Shown: one piece after another, positions 31,782-42,630 of the stretch
Numbering within the stretch: position 1 is the first letter of the stretch
Layout of the letters: each line of letters begins with the position of its first letter
Assembly: GCA_014281115.1 (NCBI GenBank)
Contig: JACONQ010000010.1
Location: 1,488,001 to 1,552,000 of the forward strand
DNA from: Laburnicola sp. R22_1
Lineage: Eukaryota > Ascomycota > Dothideomycetes > Pleosporales > Didymosphaeriaceae
Direction of reading: 5' to 3'
Length of the DNA: 64,000 bases
The notes under the pieces: generated by a model
Seen by the model: only the letters and a program-made list of their open reading frames with translations
What the model was told of the DNA's origin: nothing
Databases searched by the model: none
Made by a program: the position numbers and the translations under genes

Positions 31782-33578
31782 TTCCTGCGAACCCTGCCCT
31801 CAGGCGAAGGGAAAGAAATCAGGCCTTCAGAACGAACGAGAAGGGACAAGGGAATAACCGGGGAACTTCAATCTTTTGAAGGTGCATAATTCGCCTACTA
31901 AAGGGAGCTACCCGAATCCCTGGCATGCCACATGGGAGTGGGCCTGGACGAACTGCGAGTTTCCCCCGCGGGCCGCGGCAATCCACATGCACCTTGTTGA
32001 TTCAGAATTACGCTACCACGCTTCCGAATCAAGACGGTCGCGGGGCGGCTGCTTCTCTGCGTGTTCTTTGGTTCTAGGAAGAAATCTTGTAACAGTTCGA
32101 TATTCCAGTTGTCCAAGTGCTCCGGCACCTTTTGTTGTGGGCGGTGCATCGGTGATTCAAAGAGAGAAATGGTACAGAAGAACCATCTCTCCTGTTGACC
32201 GTCCTGGATCATGAAACTTCATCAGTATCTAAAAGGTAGGTAGGCATCCGCATTGCTGCAGACGACGGATCGCATTTGTACCACTGTCGGTCGGCGAGGC
32301 TCGTCATGACCATCTATTTTATTCATTCATATCAGTTTATAGTCGACTTAACAGCAAGCACAACCAAGGTTCAACAGCCAAAGTACGTAAAAAAAAAAGG
32401 CGCGATTGGGATCAGCCACAGTGGTCATGACCATCTAGGAAGTTCTAAGCAGGGCCAGATCCTCGCCAGGTCAATTTTGGTTAACCTTAATATATTGGTG
32501 GCAGCTATCTTGGTAGCGTAAAATCGCTACCAACCATTCATGTTCCCACTAACTGGACCTAGTTTAGGTAGGTCAATTCCGAGGTTGCTCCGCGAAGTGT
32601 TTGCGCACTACCACGTGGTACATGCAGTGGTGGGTGGTACGGCGCTTCCTCGGCGCGGCACTTGAAACCGTATCGTCTTCACATAGAGTTCAGACAGTCC
32701 CATGGGGACAACGCCCCAAGTATGCCCACGTGGAAAGATTGAGCATGCCCCGTTTAAAGTGAGCCAGGTCCTATAGGAATGCTGGCCAGTAAATCACTAG
32801 AGATATAGGAAAGAGTCGCTCGAAGGCCGCCCACTCGAACTGCGTTTCCGTCCATGCTACCAAGGTGTGGAATCTTTAGTGATCTGGATCAGCACCATGC
32901 TTACCTTGTACATCACCTCTTTATACGGGGGCCGAGTAACAGACTAGACGTTAGTGCTGGAGAAAATAATGATGTTCCAACAGTACTGTACCGTAGCGAT
33001 GATGATCAGATGATCCACGATACCGATACCAGGTCTTGAAGATCTCTGTGCGCTCAGGTTAGGCGAGGAATTTTAATTCGTTGGGCGGAGCAAAAGGGGA
33101 ATGGGGAATCCAACTTTTACTGAAGTGGGTCGTTGCCAAGTTCTGCGGACTCATGTCAAAAGAACCTTGATTGTTCATGACAGATGGGCACCCACCTTCT
33201 CATCAACCTGCATACTTTCCAACCATCGGAATGCTTAATCAGCACATGGGAGCTCGTGGGCAGTGTAATTCCGATGTTGTACACAATCTCGTTCTTGTTT
33301 TAGGTTGAGTTTCAATGACTGGAATCCCAGTTGCACGCGACGAATCAGTGCCTGATCCAATTGTGCTTATCTCGTTCGGGTAGGGCACGTTGCCGTTTGA
33401 GGTGGTCTTTAAATATCGTGCTGCGTGAGCGCCGATCAATTGTCGGATGCCTTCGGGCATTCACAACAGTCAGTAAGTTCACTGAACACAGCTTTTCTGT
33501 ACTTGCATCTTATCTTCCACATAATGGTTAAGCCAAATACTTCTGTTTTCTGTTGGGCCATCATCCCGTCTATGTCCG
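31782..33578. other. Gene-poor accessory DNA
   Basis: About 1.8 kb upstream of the receptor-like gene. It contains a 107-bp insertion (separate entry) and several TAGGTAGG-type motifs (32232-32243, 32566-32573). I see no intact or clearly broken gene; the many short frames carry no motifs. Confidence 0.4.
32317..32423. mobile_element. 107-bp short element with 14-bp target duplication
   Basis: Flanked by exact direct repeats GTCATGACCATCTA at 32303-32316 and 32424-32437. The plus strand runs from TTTTATTCATTCATATCAG to GGGATCAGCCACAGTG and contains an A10 run. A longer relative (139 bp) is at 60281-60419. It shares the CACAGTG end with the two other short elements. Confidence 0.8.
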
Positions 33579-33776
33579 ATGAGCGGCGCGAGCAGATACC
33601 CTCAGCGAAAAGCGTGTGGATTCTGTCGATTGAGAATGATCAAATTCTATGTCGAGACAATCAGTGAAGCCTGTCATAAGCAAGAGATAGATTGCATATG
33701 CAGTGGGGTAGTAGTGATATTTGTATCGGGTCGCGTTGAGACACGATTCATTGCAAGAAGTCGCTTCCCATGGTGA
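33579..33776 (+). pseudogene. Relic of a Zn2Cys6 transcription-factor DNA-binding domain
   Basis: The frame reads QRKACGFCRLRMIKF then, after a short stretch, EACHKQEIDCICSG. This follows the fungal zinc-cluster pattern (RKAC..CR.R.IKC ... C..C......C), with four of the six cysteines in place; the third is Phe and the fourth is missing. No downstream regulatory-domain frame remains, so this is a decayed fragment, not a working regulator. The resemblance is by eye and covers only about 35 residues. Confidence 0.4.
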
Positions 33777-34469
33777 AGATGGATCGTAAGACATTGCAGG
33801 TGTGGCCTCGTCGTGGTTGGCAAGCCAAAGTTAACTATTCAACCGCTGTTCGGGGCTGGTGCTGCTTTCCGCTGAGCGACGGAGAAGTTCCGAGGTCGAA
33901 GTTCGAACGAAGGTAGGTCAGGAAGATATGCACTAACTACTTCGGGTTAGCCGAAATTCGCGTGCAGTGTGTCGACTCCGGGCGGTGGTGATGTCGCGTT
34001 TGCCCGCCGAGGACTCTTGAACTGTGCAACTACCCCTCTGCTTCCATTGATATTTTTCGTAGCACTGTGTATCGCGTTGATGCCAAGTCGCAGCATCACT
34101 GTCCAGGAAGGAATATCCTAATCGAATCCTACGTCCCGATAGAACGGTTCACCTCCAAATGACCAAGTTCATTGTCACCCAGGTCTTATATTTACGTCCT
34201 TCGCATCTCATGGAAAACTGCGACAACGTCGGTCTACCATGCCTGAACACCCTTATACCTGCAGAACGGAAGGCAAGGGCGACTACATGGACGCCGTAAT
34301 GCTCGCAAACTCGATATAAACCCGCGGCGCAATCGTCTTGACGGCCGGTCTCGCCAGCTCTACAACTCTGCCTCAGCGTAACCATATGCATCACGGAAAG
34401 GCACGATATACCAGACGGACTTGACCACCAAAACACTGGTGACTGAGACCAGGCTCATCCGCTAGGTCA
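33777..34469. other. Unassigned accessory DNA
   Basis: About 700 bp between two gene relics. Short frames on both strands show no motifs that I can name; parts may be decayed coding sequence. Confidence 0.3.
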
Positions 34470-35253
34470 TTGGAACCCGCCTCTTCGACTACTATAATGC
34501 TGTTTGAAAATGCAGCCAGATCAGATGTCCGTAGCAAAGACATCGAGAGCAGCGAAAAGCATAGCAGCGCTCTTGATGGAGGCTTTAATGGTTGGGCTAT
34601 CGTTGCCGGCGGGCTCGTCAATTACTATGCCAGCTTCGGTACAGCAGGCCATGTTCTTCCCGACACTCCAGAAGGTCTTCTGCACTCCTGTAGCACATTA
34701 TGGGTTCATTACCAGAAATAGCTCCTACGGGACTCCAGCTCAAGCTCAGTCCCGGCATAGGCTCGATTTAGGCAAGAAGATAATGGCAGGTACTATCCTA
34801 GGAGAAAATTAGCTGACGATCAACCAGGGGTTTCTCCTACGCATAGCAGGCTTAGCCATGGGACCCGCCATCGACAAGTTCGACGCGCGCCAACTGAAGA
34901 CATTTGTTCAAATGATCCCCCTCATGTCTCTCCGGTGGCTTCATATCGCTACAGGCAATTTGTGTTGCTCGTCTTACTGTAGACATGGGCAGCTATGGCA
35001 CCAATACCGAGATGTATTGAAGACCTTCGCCGTGTGGAGATTCTAACCAAGTTCGAGTCCGCACCATACACAGAGAGGGTAAAACAGGAGGCACTAAACC
35101 CAGTACCTAACACACAGTGATACCGAGATGTATATGGCCGCCAACTCGACCGGTGTACTCGTCGGCAGCCCTATCGGCGATGCATTGGTTCAGCATGACA
35201 ATGGCGGCTTCAACGAACTGATCATCTTCTCGGGGAGTGACGCTACTGTTTAG
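34470..35253 (+). pseudogene. Decayed MFS transporter (monocarboxylate-transporter type)
   Basis: Pieces of a major-facilitator protein in different frames. At 34470-34721 an N-terminus with DGGFNGWAIVAGGLVNYYASFGTAG matches the usual opening of fungal MCT-like carriers, then a stop. At 34850-34910 GLAMGPAIDKFDARQL matches the second/third helix loop. Around 34987-35250 GSYGTNTEM and, beyond an insertion, ANSTGVLVGSPIGDALV and FNELIIFSG match the later MCT region (GVL.G.PI.GAL). Stops, deletions and a 102-bp insertion at 35018-35119 break it. The remaining length is about half a normal carrier. Confidence 0.6.
35018..35119 (+). mobile_element. 102-bp short interspersed element with 14-bp target duplication
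   Basis: Flanked by exact direct repeats ATACCGAGATGTAT at 35004-35017 and 35120-35133. It carries GTTCGAGTCC at 35051-35060, close to a tRNA/pol III B box, and ends CACACAGTG. It matches the minus strand of 27995-28097. Removing it and one repeat copy restores an open frame through the transporter relic (GSYGTNTEMYMAANSTG), so it inserted into the transporter sequence. Confidence 0.85.
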
Positions 35254-35664
35254 CAATTGAAAGCCTCGAGGAACAGCTCCATATCGTCCACGACTGTCGT
35301 TTTCTAGCTTGTAAATGTAGGTAGCGATCCTATACTTTGTGCAAATCGCGCCTTGGGTCGTCGGCTCCACGAAACATTGATGCGTACGCAGAGATAGCGA
35401 GGGGGCGAAAATGTCCACGAAGCAGAAACGCTACATTACCTTTGTGGGCGCCATCGCTTCTGCCACGAAAGACAGCCAACATATTAATGCAATTTAGAGG
35501 TGCGAAACTCGGAACTGCCTGCGATTGAGTTTGTGGGGTTTGACGTTAGTTTTGGTTGGCGTTAGCGCAACAGATTTGTTAAGCGGCCACACACACATCC
35601 GAGCAACGACATTTGGCCTTCGACATAGATATTCAAATCATCCAATTGCTCTCATCACTCAACT

Positions 35665-35766
35665 GGGCTTGTGGTTTAGTGGTATAATTTTCCCTTAGCA
35701 TCTATTGCCTGGAATCGAGCTACAGAAGCGTGGGAAAGGTCCTGGGTTCGATTCCCAGCAAGTCCA
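35665..35766 (+). tRNA. tRNA-Ala(AGC) with a 30-nt intron
   Basis: The acceptor arms GGGCTTG (35665-35671) and CAAGTCC pair, with G3-U70, the identity mark of alanine tRNA. The anticodon stem TTCCC/GGGAA closes a loop reading TTAGCA-T, anticodon AGC at 35697-35699. An intron of 30 nt (35701-35730) sits one base 3' of the anticodon, the standard position. The T arm CTGGG-TTCGATT-CCCAG is perfect. The D stem is short (3 bp). A T5 run directly after (35769-35773) is a pol III terminator. The mature form ends in A73, with CCA added later. Confidence 0.9.
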
Positions 35767-36435
35767 TCTTTTTGGCAGTGTGTGTGCTTGTGGGTGGGTT
35801 GTACGTTTTTTTGGTCTGTCTATCGCCTTTTAACATTACTGCAAAGGTTTCGCTACTGTGTATTAAAGCAATACGAAGGCCAACTGTACTCAAACTTTTG
35901 TCCAGCAGCTGTATGTATAGAAAGAAGGCGAATTGTTCCGTGTGTTTATCACTTTCCTAACTCGAGCTTATTATCTTCGCCTCTGATGCTATCTATCTCG
36001 AAGCTTTTTGCAGTACGTTCTATTATAAATATCCAGCATTCATTCAGCTGTAGAGATTGGTTATAGAGCGTATAAATCCATTTAGATGTTCCCTAGTTAA
36101 GCAAAGCTTCAGTTCCCAACAGTTAATTTTTTTTTTGAGGAATGGTCCAAATGTCGACGGGCATTCATGTATAGCTTTGGGGTTGTCCAAAATCGAATAT
36201 TTCGCGTGGACTTTTACAAGCTTTTGAGCGACAAGATATATTCAAGATCAGCAGTGGACTACTAGGGGTCGCCACAACGCCACAACGCCACCGCCGTTTG
36301 CAGTTCTCAGTGCTCACTGCCCCTCTTCTTAGCCCCGCTCGTGTAAACACCAACACGGCCCCCGCGACCCACCGAAATCCACGTCAACTCCGCAAACGCG
36401 CACCTCTTCACCCAGATCTCTCCGGGCCGCCAGCC
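35767..36435. other. Intergenic: NMT promoter
   Basis: About 670 bp from the tRNA to the NMT start. AT-richer than the genes, with a T10 run at 36127-36136. An in-frame ATG at 36298 upstream of NMT would extend the protein by 46 residues but lacks family support. Confidence 0.4.
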
Positions 36436-38204
36436 ATGCCTCAGGAAGCTCCCAAGATCGCAGACCCCGACGCAACCGCCGAAGCAGCTGCCGAAGCTGC
36501 CGCCGAGTCGAAACAGGATGCGCACGAGTCCGGCGATGAGAGCGCAGAGGGCGAGGCCGTAGAGGGCGCCGAGGGCGCGGCACAGAAGAAGAAAAAGAGC
36601 AGGAAGCGCAAGATCAAGGATGCCATCACGGACAAGGGCAAGGAGCCTGCAATTGCGTCCACGGATGCGGCCGCCGGCGGACACCTAAGCAAGGACCAGC
36701 TAAGCATGCTGCTCGAAGCGAATCCCGCGCTGAAGAACGAGCTGCTCACCAAGAGCCAGGGCAGCGGCCAGAGCATGGAGGAACTGCTCAAGAGGCTCAG
36801 CATGAACGAGATGTTGACGGGGCTTGCGCCGCAGGCCAAGAATGCAAAGGACATGGGCAGCCATGCTTTCTGGAAGACGCAGCCGGTGCCGAGCTTCGAC
36901 GAAATGATGGCAAAGGACAAGATTGTGGACGGGCCCATCAAGGACATTGACATCGAGAAGGTCCCCAAGGAGCCGAACGACATGTACCCTGGCTTCAAGT
37001 GGGTGACAATGGATCTGGAAGACGAGAAGGAGCTGGAGGAGGTCTATGAGCTGCTTTCGAACCACTACGTCGAGGACAACGAGGCCATGTTCCGGTTCCG
37101 CTATTCTCCTTCCTTCCTGAACTGGTAGGTTTGCGCCGTACTGTATGTGGAATCGTACTAATAGCCTCTGGAGGGCTCTGAAAGCACCTGGCTGGAAGAA
37201 GGATTGGCACGTCGGTGTCCGCGCAGAACAATCGGGCAAGCTCGTCGCCTTCATATCCGGCGTCCCGATACAACTACGCGTACGCGACAAAGTCCTGAAC
37301 ACCTCCGAGATCAACTTTCTTTGCGTGCACAAGAAGCTGCGATCAAAACGTCTTACCCCGGTGCTCATCAAGGAGATCACACGTCGCTGCTATGTAGATG
37401 GTACTTTCCAAGCTGTCTACACCGTTGGCTCTCTTCTCCCCACGCCCGTATCAACGTGTCGGTACTTCCACCGAGCGCTTGACTGGGAGAAGCTACACGA
37501 CGTCGGCTTTTCACCCCTGCCGCCGAATAGCACGAAGCAGCGTCAGATCGTCCGTTACAAGCTCCCCGAGAAGACCATCGTACCCGGGCTCCGTCCGCTG
37601 GAAGCCAAGGACGTAGATACGGTGCTAGACCTGCTCAAGCGGTACCTCGAGCGCATGGACATGGCGCAGGTCTTTACCAAGGAAGAACTTGAGCACTGGA
37701 TGCTCCCCAAGGAGAAGTCGAAGGAGCAGGTGGTCTGGGCTTACGTGGTTGAGGACCCGAACACCAAGAAAGTCACCGACTTTGTCTCGTTCTACGACCT
37801 CGAGAGCACGGTCATTGGGCATAAGAAGCACAACCGGATCAAGGTGGCGTATCTCTTCTATTATGCCACGGACAAGGCTTTCGGCGACAACAAGGCTCTG
37901 CTGAAGCCGCGCCTTAACGAGCTCGTCAAGGATGCGTTGATTCTGGCGAAGCAAGTAAGCTATGAGACTCACATTACGCTGTAGATGAAACCGCTGACAC
38001 CACCAGTTCAACTTCGATGTCTTCAATGCCCTCACCCTGCTCGACAACCCTCTCTTCCTCGATGAGCAAAAGTTCGGTGCCGGTGACGGAGACTTACACT
38101 ATTATCTCTACAATTACCGCGCGGCGCCGCTGCCAGGCGGTATCGACCAGGGCGGCAGGTCCAGTGCCAAGAACATGGGCGGAGTGGGACTGGTCATGCT
38201 GTAG
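36436..38204 (+). CDS. NMT1: Glycylpeptide N-tetradecanoyltransferase (N-myristoyltransferase)
   Basis: Transfers myristate from myristoyl-CoA to N-terminal glycines of target proteins in the cytosol; essential in fungi. 555 residues from three exons: 36436-37124, 37174-37954, 38007-38204. The N-terminal ~110 residues are Ala/Glu/Lys-rich and include the polybasic run KKKKSRKRK, which in the family aids ribosome association. The catalytic core is clear: [38 protein letters not shown], the NMT signature [36 protein letters not shown], and [17 protein letters not shown]. The chain ends in GGVGLVML; a C-terminal Leu carboxylate is the catalytic base in yeast Nmt1, and the same end is kept here. 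Both introns are short GT-AG types. The bL36m gene starts about 480 bp downstream on the same strand. Confidence 0.96.
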
Positions 38205-38685
38205 GGTGGGAATGTTTCGCAAATGAGCTTTGTGTTATAGCGGAAATCGTGCCGCTGGGAGGAGAAAACTTCATAGGACCAGGAGTACCCATAGCAGAGG
38301 CGTCAGTTTGATAGTTGGCGCAATGGCTTCATCATCACGACACATTCGCGTAGGATCAAGTAGCGCGGTCGGTCGTCAGGGCTGTCTCCGTATGGCGTGC
38401 GTATCAATGGTACAAATGATAGTACCAGTACAAATAATAGTACCAGGGAAATCAAACCCACTAATCTTGAGTTCAAACGAAAGCGAGAAGATATCATAAA
38501 CAAATGCGCAAAGTTGACCATGCCCTCCCGCGTGGCCGTCCGTGCACATCTTGGCACCGATTTTCCTGTCCCCGAGTCGCAGCACCGCTACCCATCACCA
38601 GCACGCAGCACCACCACAGCACCACAGCTCAACGCCCCCTCGCAAACTGCGCTCGCGCGCCCCAACGCCAACACCAACCGCAACA
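38205..38685. other. Intergenic: NMT 3' flank and bL36m promoter
   Basis: About 480 bp. Contains a short duplicated motif around 38408-38452 (ATAGTACCAG, two copies). No gene seen. Confidence 0.4.
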
Positions 38686-39080
38686 ATGCTCGCACGAACG
38701 CTCCTCCTCCCCCTCCGCCGCACGCTCCTCGCTCCCACCCTGACCACACGCACCCTACACACCTACTCCACCCGGACGACGACGCGCCCCTCGCTCACAA
38801 CTCTCTCCCTCTCTTCGCGACTTGGCAGTCTGCGCCTCCAACCCGGGGCCGGGGCTCAGCAGCAAACGCGCGGCATGAAAGTGCGGTCGTCGGTGAAGAA
38901 GCTGTGTGAAGGGTGCAAGAGCGTGCGCAGGAAGAAGGGCAAATATGTGTATATTATCTGTGATAAGAATCCGAAGCATAAGCAGAGGTATGTTTGTTTT
39001 GTTTGTACTGGGGCAGTGATTGGAAGGGATTGAAAGGGATAGGGTGTGCTAATGCTAAAGCTGTGTGCAGGCAGGGATAG
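38686..39080 (+). CDS. RTC6: Mitochondrial ribosomal protein bL36m
   Basis: 103-residue large-subunit protein of the mitochondrial ribosome. Two exons, 38686-38987 and a 10-nt terminal exon at 39071-39080 that adds the end of an Arg codon, Gln, Gly and the stop. Without that splice the frame would read through into an unrelated tail ([14 protein letters not shown]). The first ~63 residues are Arg/Thr/Leu-rich and serve as a mitochondrial targeting sequence. The remainder, starting [20 protein letters not shown] and ending NPKHKQRQG, is a textbook bL36, with the zinc-binding CxxC, Cys and His all present. The ATG at 38686 begins a clean targeting peptide; upstream in-frame ATG at 38542 is unlikely. 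Confidence 0.93.
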
Positions 39081-39555
39081 TGGGAGTGTATGCTATGAGG
39101 TGGAGTGCGGGAATGGATAGGGCAGGAGAAGGATATGTACTGGGAAGAAGCGGATATTCGAAAGGTTGGGGTGGAGTGGAGGTGCGAGATAAGAGGAGGG
39201 TTGCATGGGAGGAGTGTATCGATACAAATGTAGGATTATGGATGCATCAAGGGCGTTCTGGGACTAGTTCGTCGACATATACACGCTTCGGAAGTCACGG
39301 CATTGCATGGCAAATGCATGGAATCCAACATCTTGGATTGTTCCCAGAACTAAATCGACCTCAGATCATCGCAGTGCATTACATGGCCCATTGCTGAATG
39401 CTTTTCCCATACGCTACCCAGCGGCTGTCCCAGGATCCGAAAGCACGAAAAGAAATCCGGAGGGTATCGAGCGAAAAACACATGAGAGAAACACAATTTT
39501 TGACCCTGTGCCATACCGCAGGGCACCACCTCGTGGCATTGCCCTGGAAACGCGC
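39081..39555. other. Convergent 3' flanks
   Basis: 475 bp between the convergent bL36m and DUF8004-like genes. No coding sequence or repeat recognised. Confidence 0.4.
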
Positions 39556-42500
39556 TCAACGCCACCCACCTCGCTCCTCTTCGTAGTAAAATCTGCCCTG
39601 TTGCGGCATGCCATAGTCCTGCGGACTCACGGGATACTCGTTCGGACTGTGCGAATCGTTCGCAATATCCGTCTGCGGACTCGTCTGATACCCACCTGGT
39701 GTACTAATCGCAGTACCAATCGAATTTCTCAGAGGACTTCGAGTCGGGACTGACGGCCTTGTCGTATAATCGCTCTCTGTGAGCCTATAGCTTTGATCCA
39801 TCTTTTGTCTAGCGAACTCGTCCTGCAACACCTTCTCGTTCTCGCGACGCAAATCGAGCTCTCGCTGACCAGTAACCCGACTATCTTTGTGTGCGATGCC
39901 CATGTTGTCAATCTTCTCGCCGATGCGGTGAATATCGTTGTTGAGCAGAGTCGCGCCGTCGAGGGTAGTGCTATCTAGTTCTTCGCTCTGGGGAACACTC
40001 TTCGCTTCGAGTTCGACGGGGCCCCTCTTGATGGGTGTAGCGTCCCAGGACCGTTGCCAACACCACGAGCGCTGTTGCGATGCTTCGAACAGTTCGGCTT
40101 GCCCGTTGGTGACCCACTCTGGACATCGCTTCAAGTCGCTACAAAGGAAGTAGCGGACCCCGTCGGTGTGTTTGAGGGATTGCACATCGACCGAGAGCTT
40201 AGAGAGAACTTGCAGGATTCCGTAAAGCAGGACCCAGCGGCCGAGACGAGCTTCGCGTGGTGTGATCGTCTTGAGGTCTGCTCCAAGCTCGAACTGCTCA
40301 AAACGGTCAATGAGAACGTTGCCTGCCGAGTTGGTCAGTTCTCCTTCATACTAAGTTGCATTATCTGGTTTGAATCCTAGGCGGTAAGGTGCGAGACTAC
40401 GCTGAGCAGGCCTTCGGGCAGTTATGGCGGATGGATTACTCACCACTGAAAGAGGAGTCCAACTTCTCAATGTTCGTTGCATCACTAAAGACGATCGAAA
40501 GTTGTAAATGTGTCTTGGCATCCTTGGTCACATCCGTCTTGTTCTTTTTCAACCCACTAAAAAGACCCTTCTTCTGTGGGACTCTTGCTTGCGGTACATC
40601 TCTTGGCAACAGCGGATAGGCATGGGGAATGTGGGCGTAGTGATGCTGATTGTCCCATGTTACGAGCATATCCGACAGAGACAATTCCGGCAGGTTGGCT
40701 CTAAAATCTTCAGTCTTCAGGTTCACCATTTGCCATTTGTTCCCAGGTCGCTCTTCCCGAGAATCCCAAACCGCGTCTCGGTTGACGAGATAATCGTACA
40801 ACATGCCAAAGTCTCGTTGCAAATCGAGCACCATTTTCCTATTCAACCATGTTTGGCCTTGATTCGGTGGCCAGTTGCCATAGATACTGGTAAGATGATT
40901 GATTAAGAATTGTCGAAATGCTTGATAGCTCTGATATACCGGAGTACCTAGGAGGCCGTAAGTAAAACTCACGCAGAGGCGTAATTACGTAGACGTACCG
41001 GGAGATTTTCCAAGGTCAGGCCACATATCATTGAAGTCGAAGGTGCCCAACTTCTCTTCAGCTTCCATGACCCGAAGTTGAAGTGTTTTGCTCGCGATCC
41101 CAAGGTTCCTCCTTGTCGCAATGGACAACCTCTTGAAGTCCGGAAGGTCCTCAACCTGCGCATTCATTATGCCAACGAGATGAACAAAGCTTTCCAGGTA
41201 GCCTTGTCGCCACTTCACGGTGTCTTGCTCTGCCCAGGCGAGCAGGCCAAGAGCTAGTTTGATGTTGTTCCTAACATCATCTAGCTTGTGCTGGGTGAGA
41301 TAGTTTATGATCATCTGGACGCTACGCTCGCGTGACGTTGTCCTTGATTGTTCGTTGTGATCAAGATCGTACATGACCTGAATCTCAGGCTGCAGCGTAG
41401 TCAACATGTCGAACAGGTCGGCTCCTACAATAGGTTTGTTGTGTAGCATGGCGATGAAGTTTCGAACCGCGACATGGTGGAGCCTCTGAGCCTGCGGTGT
41501 CTTCAAGTGTCCAGGTGCGGTGAACCACAGCTCGTGCGTCGGCTGCTGTTGAACCGTTCGAAACGACGGCGGTGGTGAGATGGCACCATGGCGATCAGAA
41601 TCGGCGTAGTGTTGCGCTGCCGAACTACCGCCGTATCCTGGAACCCCATAATAGGTTTGATTGATGTTGAAAGGCGGTGGTGACATGCCACCGGGTGAGA
41701 CTGGTGCCAGCATGTGTCGTTGACCTGGAGGGACCGGGAAGTTTGCAGATAAGGACTGCCGCGACGATTCAGGGCTCCAATCCTCATTATCATCGAGATT
41801 CCCGTAAAGTAGCGCATTGCTTAGCCACGTCGAGCCAGAATTCTCGAGCACATCCAAGTGTGCTCTAATCTGTGGAATGGGGCGGTCCTCGCTCAGTTGC
41901 TCTTCCTTGAAGAAGATCAGAACATTACCAGTCTGCATGTCCTCGTCCTGCTCTTGTCAGTATCGAATATTGCCACGCTCGAGCCACTCACAAAGTCAAA
42001 ACCGCCGTATGGCACCATCCCATGGTCTCCACCATACCATATCCGAAAGTTGATCCACGTCTTATGGTCAGGGTCCTCGCCGGGATAGCGAAGAGACGAT
42101 TCCGCCCTGAACAGAGGGGGAACGGGCGTGTTGGAAACTGCCCTCTTGACTGGCACGCCACCTGTGAGGTTGACGTGAAATTAGTATAGGTTCCACAGGC
42201 ACTGGATAACCCGGCATGACTCACCCCTTCTCCCACGCGGCGCCTTTGTGTCTTTGCCGTTGGCCTGGTACCTTGACTTCTCGTTGCCGGTGGAAGAGGC
42301 GTCGGAAACCGAGTCAGGACGACTCACAGCTGTCATCGAACGGTGAATTTCCTGGTGACCTGAGGAAGCATGAGACACTGCTGATCTTAAAGGTGGTCCG
42401 CTTCCGCCATGGTTGGTGGAGGAAGTGGATATGGTGAGCTGTCTTGAAGGAAAGCCGCCGGATGTGGACGTGGTGCTCCGCGTGCCTGTCGACTGCCTTT

Positions 42501-42630
42501 GGGGAAAGGCATCGTGAGGGTTGCGGATTGTCTCAATTGCAGTTGCCTTACCCTTCTGCGCAGCCTTCTTTTCCTTCTTTTCGATGTCTTTGACGACCGC
42601 CTTCCGACTTTGTGCGCCTCGTGCCGACAT
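39556..42630 (-). CDS. Fungal-specific protein, DUF8004-like
   Basis: 931 residues from five exons: 42630-42225, 42161-41992, 41947-40999, 40947-40444, 40322-39556, all with short GT-AG introns and a continuous frame. The first ~150 residues are Ser/Thr/Lys-rich and disordered. A globular region follows (WINFRIWYGGDHGMVPYGGFDFDEDMQTGNVLIFF...), interrupted by a Pro/Gly-rich loop, then an alpha-helical part (HHVAVRNFIAMLHNKPIVG, RSVQMIINYLTQHKLDDVRN). The end is Gln/Tyr/Ser-rich. I associate this layout with a fungal family named DUF8004, without a known reaction. No membrane segment, signal peptide or catalytic motif is visible. The family name is from memory and needs a profile search. It is divergent from the MARVEL gene. 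Confidence 0.7.
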
